64,000 bases of DNA. Source: Epiperipatus broadwayi (lineage: Eukaryota; Onychophora; Udeonychophora; Euonychophora; Peripatidae). The first letter of the stretch is position 1. Each line of letters opens with the position of its first letter. The notes under the pieces are model-generated. The model saw only the letters and a program-made list of their open reading frames with translations, was not told where the DNA came from and searched no databases. Shown piece after piece: positions 1 through 12,290 of the stretch. The position numbers were made by a program, and so were the translations under genes. The DNA is taken from contig JAQFVV010000012.1 in NCBI GenBank assembly GCA_028023455.1, forward strand, positions 3,750,023 to 3,814,022. The letters are read 5' to 3'.

Positions 1-522
1 CTAATGTAGTATTATTATATTATAATTTTGTTACATTTTAACATTCACAATCCATGGGTTATCCAATATCCGCAAAACAATAACAAACTGAAGATATTAG
101 AAGAAACTTATTCATATATAATGTAATGTGATGTCATATCCAGAATATTTGGTGATAACAAATCATCCAGATAAGTATCACAGAATATACATTATTTTAA
201 TTTTGTAAAAAGTCCATTCGGTTTTGCTGTCACAATTCCTTTAATGGAGTAACCATTATTCTATCCATTATAAGATGCTATTATCCTTGGGTATAAGACT
301 ATGCATGCAATCACAATTTGAATTTACAATAGGTCTTATAATATGTATAAAGCAAATAATCCAATTGATGATGTCAAAATATAATAACAAGAATGAATAA
401 TAAATATCAAAATGATCATGCTCCTCCATAAATAATCATCTTGTCTTTATGTATTAGCATTATTTTTTACTTTTCTTATTATTGTTATTGATTTTATTTC
501 TGAATACTTGTTTTGTCTTAGA
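1..522. other. AT-rich non-coding DNA
   Basis: No exon-like reading frame, RNA gene or recognisable repeat seen. Open frames are short and rich in low-complexity residues. Confidence 0.6.
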
Positions 523-629
<107 letters not shown>

Positions 630-769
630 AAAGTTAAAATAATATTTTAACATTTCCATCGAAATTAAATATATATTTTCTTGAACACAATGTTGATAAT
701 ATTTAAATTAGTATTAAGTCATTGAATTAGATTTGTTTTGTCCAAAAAGTAGACATCAAACCTCTGTGT

Positions 770-1130
770 ATTTACATGGACATATTAAATTGCTATATAT
801 GAGGGATCAGATTGACTTAAAAGTCATCATAGATATGACCACAATATTTGCATTAACAACGGCTTTGAGCAATCCATCATCAGATTTTCAATAATATAGA
901 TGGCTGATGAATTGTAGGGTGGATAAAAGTGAAGCTTAACATTTAAAGTTTGAAAATTTGTTGTCTTATATAAACTGCACACTGTGTGTAGGGGAGGATC
1001 ATCTAAACCAAATGATGAATTATGGTTCAGCACAAAATATGTATGTTGGAAATCATTTATCTTTTTACATTATGTTATCATGTGTATCGGTTATATAAGA
1101 TGGAGTGGATAGCTGAAGGGAGCTTAAAGG
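770..1130 (+). repeat. Family A interspersed repeat, old copy
   Basis: Degenerate copy of a repeat seen at six or more other places here (19.7, 27.4, 27.8, 28.5, 52.7 and 56.9-57.95 kb). Shared landmarks in order are a TGGACCAACTGATGA-like block near 1000-1020, a TTCAGCA-AAAAT-TATGT block near 1025-1045, ATTTATCTTTT near 1055, and a GTGTATC...AGATGGAGTGG block near 1083-1108. The copy is far more mutated than the pair at 57 kb, so it is an old insertion. The family's origin is not recognised. Confidence 0.7.
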
Positions 1131-3541
1131 TTTGTGTTCAAATCCTTTCTAAATATACATTTTAGTAGAAAATGTTAGTTTGGGTTTCTTAGACATTAGA
1201 AAGTTTAGGGTCAGATCCATTGGACACAATTTTTGGCATAATATCAACCCATAAAGAAGTGCAACTGCAATCATTTTTATATACTTACCTACTACATTGA
1301 AATATATTAGAATTTAAAATTACAGATATTTTTAACTCAGTTTTCTGTAGCAATTAGCTCTCATTTCAAGTTATCAGTAACTTTGAATTAACTTGGCAAA
1401 TTCTTGAAAATTATTATGTTTTCCACTGAATTCTGACTCTGCCTTCCAATATGAAATATTCGTATGATAAATAACTTGAATAATTTATACAGATGAAGGT
1501 CTAAGCTACAAATATATGACTAGATAAGTAATTATAATAAGAATTTAACTGTCCTTGCAAGTGACATTGTTTGGTAAATCTATTGATATAATTTGCATGT
1601 TTTATTTTCATAGCTAATTCCAGATAAACACATTTTTTAAATTGACTCGTATGTCTAATTTATATTAATCCAAATATTTTATGAATCAACTCCACTAATT
1701 TGATTTCAAATTATTTTTAATATAATCAATCTTAATATTCTTTTTCCAATCATAAAAACAATTACATAATTAACCCATATTTTTGACATATTACTTGAAA
1801 TGAGCAGAACAAATTTTTTCACATTTTTTCTTTCATTTTTAAAATAATACAAGTCTACATAAATATGATTTATTTATTTTAGCATCACATGTTTGCCAAA
1901 ATAGTTCAGAAAGATAAGAATCAAAAGAAACTTCCCATTTGTATTTAATGTAGATATATGCAGCATATTTCTGTAATTTACATTTTTATCATTGTTCAAG
2001 TTTTGACAATATACAATAACACTGAACTGAAAACAGTAACTTTTGTTTTCTAACTATCGTAACACATTAAGAATTGGTTTAAACCCTAGCATTGCTTATC
2101 CCGTATTAATGGTTCAATAAATATCAACACATCAACTGAATCATTTAGTTTAATTTTAGAAAATTCTGATTTCTCAATCACATGATAGAAACTGCTGGAA
2201 TAGTAAAGAGAAAGACGTCATTCCTCTTATGTATTTATATTATTTTTAATCATTTTCATTTAACTTCAGGATGCTCTCATTATGATTAAATAAATTCCTA
2301 TTATTTATAGTGTCTCTTCTTTATATCATTGCAGAGATTTTTATTATCTCATTCAACCATCTTACATGTGGTCTTTTCTCAAGTATCTTAAATATTTTGA
2401 GTTTTATTTTGACATGGTTGTATTTCTATTGCCATCCCTTCTATAGTCATATCTTATCCATATGATGTAGTTATATCTGTTTACTCACTCATTTATTTTT
2501 CTTTTAATTTCTTTACACCTCATTGTGTCTCCATTCTGAATGTTGTGTTTTTTTTAAGTATCCAAGTCTTACTTTCATAAATGAGCATTTATATGTTTAT
2601 ATATTATTAATAAATATACATATAAAAATATAAAATAAAATTTTAACAGTAATAAAAACTACATTTTTATTATCAAAGTTTTTTATATTATGCTTTAAAC
2701 TTATGTTTAAAATCAAGTATTTTATTTTAAATGATTTACCCAAGAGAATATACAGATTTTCACGCAAATTTAATTTCAGTTATTAAATATTTTTCTCATG
2801 TGTCTGTTTTTTTGTTTTGTTTTTTGTTTTGTTTTTATAAAAATAAAATAAAAATGTTTTAACAAATACAACACAGCTTATGCTAATTAGTTTACAAAAA
2901 TTAATTTAAATTAAGCATCTAAGACAAAATGCTAATTAAAATATTTTAATTAATATTTGGTTTTAATAAAAAAAAAACTATATTTTTTATAGTTATATTT
3001 TTAATAAATGTTCCTGCATACTTAGATCAGATACCGGGAAATGTATGTATTTTTTTATACGATCAATAACAATATATATATATTGTTTCACAATAAAAAA
3101 CTATAATCAAGAATAAGTGCCCAGAAATTTTATACAAGAGGTAACATTACAACTATAAGAATTACTTATTTGATTTTTGCTTGGTAAATGAGTATCTAGT
3201 CCTAAACTGTGTTTTTAATACTTCATTATTTTGGTCAGCAATACAATATTTAAAATGCATTTTGCCTACGTATATTAATAAAAAACAAAATTTTATGGAG
3301 ATAATTTATATATACACATATATAAACTTTAAATTAATAGTAGTTAAATTATATGTAAACAAAGGGAATAAATTACTCTCCTCAGGCTATGACTTAATTA
3401 AAATAACTCTAAATGTTGAACAAAGGTTTAAGAATAGAATGAATGTGTGTGTGTATAATACAAAAAAAAAAATCCGTTTATATTAACAATAAATCAATAT
3501 ATAAATAAAAAATAATCTTTACGTTATTATCATTTAAAAAT
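1131..3541. other. AT-rich non-coding DNA
   Basis: About 2.4 kb without a supported gene or repeat. It contains T-runs (for example 2806-2840) and short AT palindromes only. Presumably intronic or intergenic. Confidence 0.55.
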
Positions 3542-3661
3542 TATAAGGAATTGTCCAGCGTTGGTAGCTAGTGGTTAACATAGCTGCCTTCCAAGCAGCT
3601 GGCTCGGGTTCGCTTCCCGGTCAACGCATTTGACATATGAAATATATATATAAGGAATTTG
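3542..3661 (+). mobile_element. tRNA-Gly-derived retroposon with target-site duplication
   Basis: The tRNA-like body (3558-3628) is followed by a short tail with TGACATATGAAA and a (TA)n run. An 11-bp direct repeat, TATAAGGAATT, flanks the unit at about 3542-3552 and 3649-3660, as expected for LINE-mediated insertion of a tRNA-derived SINE. The element at 3842 (minus strand) shares the TGACATATGAAA tail, which ties both to one small family. No central conserved domain is visible. The unit is only about 95 bp, so this is either a minimal SINE or a retroposed tRNA. Confidence 0.75.
3558..3628 (+). tRNA. tRNA-Gly(UCC)-like sequence, probably a retroposed pseudogene
   Basis: A 71-nt sequence folds as a tRNA. 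The acceptor stem GCGTTGG/TCAACGC has 7 pairs including one G-T. The anticodon arm GCTGC-CTTCCAA-GCAGC is perfect, with anticodon TCC. The T arm TCGGG-TTCGCTT-CCCGG has five pairs, one wobble. It is one base shorter in the D-arm region than a standard metazoan tRNA-Gly(UCC), and the B box carries a C where A is usual. The flanking target-site duplication and the shared SINE-like tail argue that it is a retroposed copy rather than a functional gene, although the fold is intact. Confidence 0.65.
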
Positions 3662-3798
3662 TTTTGATTTTTTTTATAGAACGTTATAGATAGCTATCAT
3701 CCCTATGTATTGCATTTTTTTCATCAAGTAATTTAATTAATTTTTGACAGATAGTTATAAAAATGCGTAAATAACACATGTTCCAAACGATCCACTAC

Positions 3799-3945
3799 AA
3801 AATATTATATTTATTTATTTATTTATTTTTCATATGTCATAGCATCGGCCGGGAGGCGAACCCGCAACAACTGTCTGCAACTAACTGCTTGTTTGCAAGA
3901 CAGCTGCGATGAACAACGCTTGACAGAATACTATATTTATTTAAA
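3799..3945 (-). mobile_element. tRNA-derived SINE relic, minus strand
   Basis: Read on the minus strand, 3919-3842 has a tRNA-like 3' half with a strong B-box/T-arm (GCGGGTTCGCCTCCCGG), then TATGACATATGAAAAA and an (AAAT)n tail at 3811-3829. The 5' half is rearranged and does not give a clean anticodon arm. An imperfect direct repeat, AATA(T/C)TATATTTATTTA, occurs at about 3801-3817 and 3927-3943 and is a plausible target-site duplication. Same tail family as the element at 3542. Confidence 0.65.
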
Positions 3946-5200
3946 TTGATATAAAATCAGCAATAGTAGAATGAGATAATAATAATTTTGCAAAGATTTA
4001 TGTTTGTAATTGCCTGAGAGCTAATATGATATTTAACTACCATATGATCAGCTTATACAATAATTTTAGCCGACTGATTAACTAAAGAGGGGCTTTTTTA
4101 TTTGAAAATATATCCAGACATCATTATCCCTATGCTATCCATATAGCAGTAGAATGATGAACTCAAAATAAAGTTTTCTAAATCAAACCTCAACCTTTTA
4201 CTCTAATTTCTGAAACTTGATTTTTTGAGATTCTATTCGACTATATTTTTCATCAAAGGATTTTGAAAAAGACTAGTCATTCTATTACGTAATAATTCTG
4301 ACATTTTATAAAACCCTTCTTTTTATGAAAGCATTATTTTGTCAATATTTGTAAAATACTTTTATCATTTCTTTCAATTTAATGCTCTATTTGACTGTTT
4401 TTAAACAATCAACTTCAGAAATACTTATTGATTTTCTACACTCTTTTATTTTAAAATTTAATTCTTATCAATATACTAATAACAAACATTCTTTGATCAT
4501 TTTTTATTTTATCTTAATGATTTTGAATTCCTCTTTGATTTTTATTTCTTTATCCATGTTCCAGGAATTAACATCAATTTGTATGTTTTAAAAAATACGA
4601 ATGAAGCTGAAATAATGATTTTTACAATATTCATATTTGATTTTACATATAATAAACATATGATTGCTGCAGAAAGGAGTTTGCTGTTATCTAAAAAAAA
4701 GATTCTTTCACTCCCTTTTGTGGTCTTAAAGGAATGATGCAAGATATAATTCCTATTTTTCAGTATATATGTTCCTCTCATTGCAGCTGTTATTACTATA
4801 TAATTATTCATATAGTATATGAACATGAATGGGCTTCTCATCTACACACATTAAGCAGTATGGTAAGATTATTGTTTTTCTACATCTGAGTTTAAGAACA
4901 GGAAACATCACAGTCTGTCTTCTCATTTTCCTAATAGCTGTTAACTGAATTAACAGTTGAGTTTTCTTGAAGGGAAAATGAATGAGTGGGTAAATGGTCC
5001 CTTATTTCCAAATTGCTGTAAAGTTTCCAACAAAGGCAGCAGTTGGTGGTTGAAAGCAGAGATAAGAATCTCTGATTGTGGATTCACACTATCATTAGAT
5101 GACAACCTTTTATTTAGGTACTTATGGCTGCAGATCACTATTAAGTGCAGAATGATGCAGGAATTAAATAAATAGGTTTCTAGTATTGAATTTCAAAAAT
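3946..5200. other. AT-rich non-coding DNA
   Basis: No recognisable gene or repeat. The stretch at 4957-5175 is open on both strands and less AT-rich than its surroundings, but has no recognisable domain, splice context or homology, so I do not call it. Confidence 0.5.
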
Positions 5201-5242
5201 CTCACACTTTTCACTTTTCAGCAAAAAAACTTTTATCATTGA

Positions 5243-5280
5243 TTACAGTTTCGACTGTCCCATGCAGTCTTCATCAGATC
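5243..5280 (-). ncRNA. Hammerhead-ribozyme-like motif
   Basis: On the minus strand, CTGATGA (5277-5271) is followed by a stem-loop with arms GACTG/CAGTC and loop CATGGGA, then GAAAC (5252-5248). This is the hammerhead order: CUGAUGA box, helix II, GAAA box. There is one extra A between CTGATGA and helix II, and no convincing helix III or helix I with a GUC-type cleavage site. It is therefore hammerhead-like and probably inactive. A diverged copy with the same flanks (GTAGATCTGA...GAAACTGTAA) is at 25112-25141. Such motifs are known from Penelope-like elements. Confidence 0.55.
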
Positions 5281-5284
5281 TACA

Positions 5285-6017
5285 AAATTTGAACACACAT
5301 AAAAATACAACCATTAAAATACATTAATTATTTTATATAAAATTATTAAATTCCTATCAAACTTTTAAATTTTAAAATTTTTTAAAAATATTTTCTAACC
5401 TTTTTAATTCATATATCTTCAACATATTCATCATCCTATTTATATTCTTTAAAAAAAATTTCTATCCTCTTTTTCTATAACATATACCTATACATATAAC
5501 ATTAATACATATAATATTTACATTATAAAGTAATTTTAATTACACTACTCCAAAAAAAATTGTAATCACTATCAATATAATGTTTCTTTATCTTGTATTC
5601 TAATTAAACATTTATTTCCATTCATTTTACTTTTTTAATTATTTCATATAAAATCTTTTTACCTTATTCTATTCTTTTAACCTTCTCTGTCCTCCATCTT
5701 ACTCTAGTAATTCAACTTCATTTTAATCTCTTTTTCATATTCCTACCTTACACCTCCCTCTATTAATGATTTTTATAACTATTAATATTTTTTCTGTTTG
5801 TTTAAAAAAAACCTATTTTTATCACACCCCAAAAAAACTTCCTTTTCTCTTATATTTTCTCTTATACTATTATTTCTTTTATGCTCTCCCCCATTTTTAT
5901 TAAGATTTGGTTTAATTTTTTTTATAAATATTGCTTTCTTTATTTTTTATCCCTTATTTTATCTGTATAACTAATCATTCTAATGCTCTCTTTCCCAATA
6001 TTATGACCTGTTTTCAT
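5285..6017 (-). repeat. Pyrimidine-rich tract beside the hammerhead-like motif
   Basis: Strongly T/C-biased plus strand (A/G-biased on the minus strand) with no coding potential. A similar purine-rich tract, 24490-25100, lies in the same position upstream of the other copy of the hammerhead-like motif. Both look like the non-coding leader of one PLE family. No coding PLE sequence is visible next to this copy. Confidence 0.45.
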
Positions 6018-6052
<35 letters not shown>

Positions 6053-6060
6053 AAAGGTCA

Positions 6061-6098
<38 letters not shown>

Positions 6099-6120
6099 TG
6101 ACCTTTTATCTTTTAGCTTT
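6018..6120. repeat. TA microsatellite and 19-bp-arm palindrome
   Basis: A TA run at 6018-6045 is followed by AAAGATAAAAGGTCACCAA, about 34 bp of TA, and the exact reverse complement of that arm ending near 6116. The whole forms a long hairpin. The arm resembles the AAAGATAAATAATCACCAA block of family A, so the hairpin may derive from an inverted family A fragment. Confidence 0.8.
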
Positions 6121-7662
6121 CTAATATTAAATGTGGCATTATTGAACTTTGTAAAATTAGAAGAAAAGGTGAATAGAAATTTGATCTAAATAATGAACAC
6201 ACAGTAGCACAAAACATTGATTAAAAGTGAAAAAATAACATTGTGGACATTGATAGTGTATCAAACAGAGTAGCAAAATTAGTCATTCAACATAATGATA
6301 GATATCAAATGCAGATTATTCAGATGTATTCTCCACTAAATTCTCATTGTGATGAAGAAGTAGAGGATTTTTATATGAAAGTACAAAAGGCTTGTGATCA
6401 AATAAAAAAAAAACATTTTAAAATTGTCATGGGAGATTTTAATGCTGGAATTAGTAAACAATTGAAAGATGAAAGTGATGTGAATAATTTAGTTATGGTG
6501 ATAAAAAGTAGAGAGGACAGAGACATGGAATTTTCAGAAAAAGAAATACACTGTATTATGAATTCTTTTTTGAGAAAAATGCTAAATAGAAATGGACATG
6601 GAAGCAGCCAAATGAAGATGCAGAATAATTGGATTATATTTTGACTAACAGACAATATGTATTTTAAGAGTGTAATGTTCTTAATAAATTCAACATAGGG
6701 AGTTCTCATCAATTAGAGAACTAATATATGTGTTAATGTAAAATTAGAAAGACAACAATTATTAAGATAAACAGTATTCACAGTTGATATTCCTAGCCAT
6801 CAAAAACATTCTAAATTACAACTTGCAATTCATTTAAAATTATTAACAGATCTTGATCATAGTTCACATTTGAATGAAATCAATACAAGATAAACTGATA
6901 TACTGTTAAAAACTCAATCAAAGATAGCTAGTACAAAAGGGCAACAACTAACCAGTAAAATTTATACTGAAGCAAGGTAATTTATGAAGAAAGGATGAAA
7001 TTTGAAAAACTTAAAAATTATGCATTAAGAAAGAATGAATATGTAGTATTTTGTAAAATGATGTGAAAAACAGTTAACAATGATATAAGAAAGTACAATT
7101 ATGAATTAGCAAGGAAAATGTAAAACAATGTTTCTATTGGTAGGAAAATAATTTATTCGAGAAGAAAAAAATGAAACTATTACAAAAAAGAAAGATAACA
7201 TTCTTGAAATGTATAGAAGGTTTCTATCAAAAATTACATAGCAATAAACAACAAGAAAAATTATCTCCTCTTCTGAAATCCCAATATTTGAAACAAAAGA
7301 GTGAGATGTGCAAAGAAAAATGTCCAGTTAATGATGGAATTATAATTAATAGCTTAAAAAAACTAGTGAAGAAATTGGAAATTTTTTGATAAAGTTATAT
7401 ACTAAATGTTTGGCATAGTTATTTACCAAATGTCTAAAAGATAAAAGATGTACAAGATGGTGGGGAGAATGCAGTATTAATATTAATATTTTAAAAAGAT
7501 GATAAAGAAGATGTTAAAAATTACAAAATTATCAGTCTTGCATCAGTTTTATGCACACTTTTCATAAAGATAATTGTAACTCATCTACAATGAAATTTAG
7601 ATTTTAACTAACCAAAAGAAAAAAATCTAAAAGTAGTTTTAGTACTGAACTGGTACTTTCTG
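6121..7662 (+). pseudogene. RTE/BovB-type LINE, 5' part (endonuclease to early RT)
   Basis: A frame at 6243-6644 encodes part of an apurinic-type endonuclease/exonuclease-phosphatase domain: IIQMYSP, then a DEEVEDFY block and IVMGDFNAG, where the D and N of GDFN are catalytic in this family. Downstream, broken frames (about 6880-7640) match the RT N-terminal region of the better copy at 28.9-30.8 kb, including a VKNDGIIINSLKK-like block and, near 7600-7650, the segment preceding RT motif A. Stops and frameshifts are numerous. The element is interrupted at about 7662 and resumes at about 9293. Confidence 0.8.
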
Positions 7663-9292
7663 TCAGCTCATACTCATACATATATATACACACATATTTT
7701 GTAAAAATAAAATATATACATTGTAATAAAACTTGTTATATTAGAAACAAATAAACAGTACTTTTCTATCAGCTCATATATATACACACATATATAATTT
7801 GTTAAAATATAAATATCGTTTATAATACATAATTTTTTTAAAAAAAAAATTTAATAAATTAACACTTAATTTTAAAATGGAGTTTTAAGAAGTTAAAATA
7901 AATTAGATCAAGATCTTGCATTTTTTGATAAAAGTTTGTCTTTTGTTTAGTATAAAAAAATTCTTAAAGATAGAATGGAAAAGAAAGCAATGAGTTCTAT
8001 TGTTGGGGATTTGACAGTGAAGGTATTTTTATGCTATCTATTATGCTGATCAATTGGAATGTTTCTTTGGGATTTTAAAATAAAATATGAAATAAAAGAA
8101 GAGAATATTAAAGGTGTGAACTGAGACTTTGAAAAAAACTATAAATTACAGACTTTCCTTTTGTTTAAAATTAATTGGATTTTTCTGTCGAAGAATACCT
8201 AATCTATAAGCCAATTCAGCTCAGACTCTCCAATAAAAAAAAAAGATCGACAAATTAGATTTAAAAAAAAATAAGAAGAAAGCGCAAGGAGAAAATGTTG
8301 AGTGGCTAGATCTAACAGAACTTTCCCTTTTGGGAACCTCTTCCTATTACCATCTGGAACTGCCTTATAAATGCCGGACATAGAGAGCTAGTCGGGGAGA
8401 ACGGACTGGAAGAAGATCACGGACAAACCATGATGAATATAAAGTGAAATATTCCACACACACAGGATCTATACTGATCGATCAGGGTAAATAGATTTTT
8501 TTTATTATAATTTCAAGAGACATTTGCGTAATAAAATTTAAAAAAAGAAAAAAACCTTCTTTTCAAATATCCCAAAGTTTCAGCAATAGAAAGGGGGGAT
8601 ATGTAGTCTGTAAGTATATGTAATTACTAATCCAAATTAATCCACATTATATTTTTGTGTTGTGTTTTATTAAGTAAACTTACCTTGGGTTTCTGTGATT
8701 GTTGTTCTGATAATGTATAGATATGAATAAGAAAATTGTATACTCGATCTAAGGGCAAGTAAAATTTAAGAGGATAAGATTTAACATTAGAAAGAGGAGG
8801 TTTGAGTGGATTTGTTTTTAACAAACCCACTCTTTTAGTAAGTTGCCTTTGAGTTCACTCATAGTTATATACCATGTTTTTTTTTGATGAAAATATTGGT
8901 AGAGTGACAGTGCATGGTCCTTTGAGAATGATACATGTTAATTCTTGATTCAAAAGAAAAAGGATCAAGAGGGGTTGATCCGACAAGCGTGAGGGAAGGG
9001 AATAAACAACAAATAGAATAAAGGTATAATAAATATTTCAACAACAGTGAAGTATCAATCTCTTTCTTTTTATTTATTATAATTAATTCTTATATTTCAT
9101 TTTGTAATCTTTTGGTCCGTAAAAAGGAAATTATTTTAAGGTTTGCATTTGGTGATTGCCATTCGTAAATAAATTAACTGTTATTATAGAAATTTTATAA
9201 TGCGGTCTAGGCAGAAATGCTTGGTGGCGCCCTCGAACGGCCACCGCATGTTGCAATCTTTTGAAATTTAAGAGTGTAACAAAATGTTTTGT
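7663..9292. mobile_element. ~1.6-kb insertion inside the RTE LINE
   Basis: The LINE sequence stops after AGTACTGAA (~7655-7662) and restarts at AGTACACTGAA (~9295), so this segment is an insertion flanked by an imperfect short direct repeat. It contains two ~100-bp related blocks around (TA/CA) runs (7665-7800), a less AT-rich block at 8190-8480, an inverted repeat GAGTGGATTTG/CAAACCCACTC near 8803-8832, and a GC-rich hairpin at about 9221-9244. It ends in the palindrome GTAACAAAATGTTTTGTTAC (9275-9294). No protein domain is recognisable and the element type is unresolved. Confidence 0.5.
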
Positions 9293-10430
9293 TACAGTAC
9301 ACTGAATCATAGAGTAATGTTGAGGGAAGTTATAAAAAGGACTAATGAATATGAGTTGTCATTATGGTTTTGTATTTGTAGAACATGAAGACATTTGTTT
9401 CTATAAACATTTCTTCAGTGATTAAAATATTGGATTATCAAGGTATATTGTCATATTCTGAATAATATATATAAAAATGCAAGAATAATGATTAGATTAC
9501 ACAATAGTATTAGGAAAATTAACACTGAGAAAAAAGTAAGACAAGGTGACTTGTATGTCCAAAACTTTTTACAACAGCTTAGCAAAAAGTATTTTGTGGA
9601 TTAAAATGGGAAGCTAAAAAAGTAATAGTAATTGAAGATTATTTGTCATCTAGAATTTACAGATGATGTCATTGCCTTTTTCAAATAATGCTTCAGAGCT
9701 TCAGGAAATATTGAAAGACTTATCACTTGAAAGTAAAAAAAAGTGGATTAAAGGTAAATTGTTAAAAAGACTAAAGTAATATTCATTGGATTTTCTCAAA
9801 AGAAGAAAATAAAGATTGATAATGATGAGTTAGGGTAAGTTAACAACTACAGATAATTTGGTCAGATTTATTTATAGCAGACAGAAATATAGTGGTTCAA
9901 AATAACCATAGAATTAAACTTGGTTGAAGTGCTTTTGGTAGAAATAACTTAATGTTAAAAGAAAATATGCTTATGTGATTGAAAAGGAAGATTTTTAATA
10001 AATGGGTGTTATTAGTTTTTATTTATGGATCTGAGAATTGGATACTTAACAGAAAAGAAATACAGAGATTTAGATCTGTCAATCAAGTATGAAGAGATAT
10101 ATGTTAGGAATAATAAAAAGGGATCAAAAATAAAATATATGTGTGAGAAAACAAACAAGTGTTATGGACATAGACATATTACTAGAAGAGATGATAATAG
10201 ATGAACAGTTGAATTTTTAAACTGGATTGCAAAATATTGTAAAAAAAAAAAACTTAGAAAGTGACCACATAGGATCTGATTGTATAGAATAAGAAAATAT
10301 GCTGGGGTGTTGTACAGAAGAGAGATTATATATCAGAGAAACTGAATTTAACATGGGAAAAACCTTCCTGCAGTGGATTGATAATGATTGAAAGTGCTGC
10401 TGATGATGATAAAACATTCAAATAATGTCA
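9293..10430 (+). pseudogene. RTE/BovB-type LINE, 3' part (RT to C-terminus)
   Basis: It aligns collinearly with the copy at 29.69-30.79 kb: the ATGAATATGAGTTG block (~9345), the KALDHQG-like block before motif A/B (~9420-9440), the INVNKTKIMFNGFSQK-like block (~9750-9800), the LNVNNYRYFGQI-like block (~9835-9870) and the C-terminal GHI/RRDD block (~10165-10200). It ends near a TGATGATGATAAA run at 10402-10412, the usual simple-repeat tail of this LINE type. No frame is intact. Confidence 0.75.
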
Positions 10431-11949
10431 TATATTTTGTCAGTTTAATTAGCTTAAAAATACATTTTATATTTATATTAAAATATACATAAATGCCTAA
10501 TAGTCAAATATGGTCAAATACTGCTAAATATTTTTTTTAAAATAGATAAACCCAAGTGTTAATAAATCCAAGTGAATTTTGTTTTTGTCAAATGTATACA
10601 ATCCATTACATCCTTTAAACATTTTGAAATTCTTCTATTAACTTTTTTATTTGTTTTTTTTTAAACCATTCTACTAAAACAAGCTCAATTTTATGATGAT
10701 TACTTTACCCAATTTATAAGAGAATTGCATAGGTTTATTGTTTCCAGACTATTATTCAATTATGGTTAAGTAGAGCATACTATTGCTGTTATGCAGTTGT
10801 TAATTTCCAGATTATTCTTTATTACATCATTGGCATTATTTCATTTTATAAATAGTAACTTTATAATACTTAGTTAGTTTAATACACACATAAATATAAT
10901 ATATATTAAATATTTTATATTTATGATCTAAACAATTATATTAAATGATATTTTGTGAGTAATAATTCAAGAAAATGTTTAGCAATTATATTACCAATCA
11001 GCCACCAAGTTTGAAATATATGCACAAACAAAAAAATGATTTTTGTGTGAATTTTATTTAAGAGACAAAACATGGACTGTTTTATCTTAAAACCTTAGTC
11101 ATTTTATGGGAAATAAATATATATGGATGGGTAAATAGATTGATTGATATATAGATAGGTAGACAGATTTATGGCTGAATATATAGATAGATAAATAAAT
11201 ACTTAAATAATTAGTAAAACAAAAATATGCTAATTACCATAACATGCCTTTACAGTTAAACCAAATTGACATTTCTAAATTAATAACAAATATTTTATGC
11301 ATACAACAGATTATGTTATTTCAAGCCAGAGGAGTAAATGTGGTTAATATTATTTACCTAATATCCATACCAACAGTCATACTGAAAGTACAAAATATAC
11401 AACCCACTGTCACATTTCCACATTATTTAACCCCTCCATAGCTGCAGGAAGCAATTATATCTTTTGTGGATATTTTTATTTGTATGGGGATGATTCCTGT
11501 ATGCCATTTAGCCAAGACTAACTACAATATCATCAAAAGAAGAGTTTAAAATGTTTACAGTGTTTGATTTTATTTAGCTAGCACAAGAGTATAAAACTGG
11601 CTTAAATCAGACTATCAGAGTGAGTTTATTTACAATGCACATATATAATTAACTCTAACTTTATTTAATACTATTATATGGGAACTAAAATGTTATAAAG
11701 TGAGATATAAAGAGAGAGAACTAAGCCAAATTAACAAATTAAAAGTAACATTTATTTACACACCCAACAAAAATAAAACATGAACATAATAGTCAAATAA
11801 AAATAAAGTAAATTTATTGCTAAGTATTAGTCCACTTCTAAAATAGGGGCCAACAACCCAATTGCTTTTATGTGATAATATTTTAAAAGAATAACAGTTT
11901 GTCTAGACATTGAATTTGGTATTTTATATTTACCTAGGGTTTTGTTGTA
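10431..11949. other. AT-rich non-coding DNA
   Basis: No supported gene. Contains a degenerate GATA-like run (~11105-11210). The open stretch at 11244-11441 lacks any recognisable domain or splice context. Confidence 0.5.
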
Positions 11950-12076
11950 GCATCATTCCAGGAGCAATCACTCCTCTTCTCCTCAAAGGTAATGGAGTTC
12001 CTTAATGGTGCTTGTAGCTTTTTTTGGCAGCTATGTGCTCAGCTAGTTTGGCTTGATACCTATCTTGGTCCTGTTC

Positions 12077-12173
<97 letters not shown>

Positions 12174-12290
12174 CAGGTATGGGTCTCATCAAGGATAGAC
12201 AAAGACCTTTACTACATATCAGGCATCAGATGTGGAAGAAACTGGATGATGAAACTGAATGAACATCCTTCTGTCATTTAGCAGTGCATG
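11950..12290. repeat. Less AT-rich segment split by a long (TA)n microsatellite
   Basis: A pure TA run covers about 12081-12171 (~45 units). The flanks (11950-12080 and 12172-12290) are visibly less AT-rich than the surroundings. The right flank has ATGGGTCTCATCAAGG and GGATGATGAAACTGAATG, in the style of retroelement ends, but no family could be assigned. Open frames across the run are repeat artefacts. Confidence 0.7.

Noticed and set aside
4950-5175. Overlapping open frames on both strands with ordinary amino-acid composition
   Set aside because: No recognisable domain, no good splice sites, and neither strand is favoured. It is too short to support a call.
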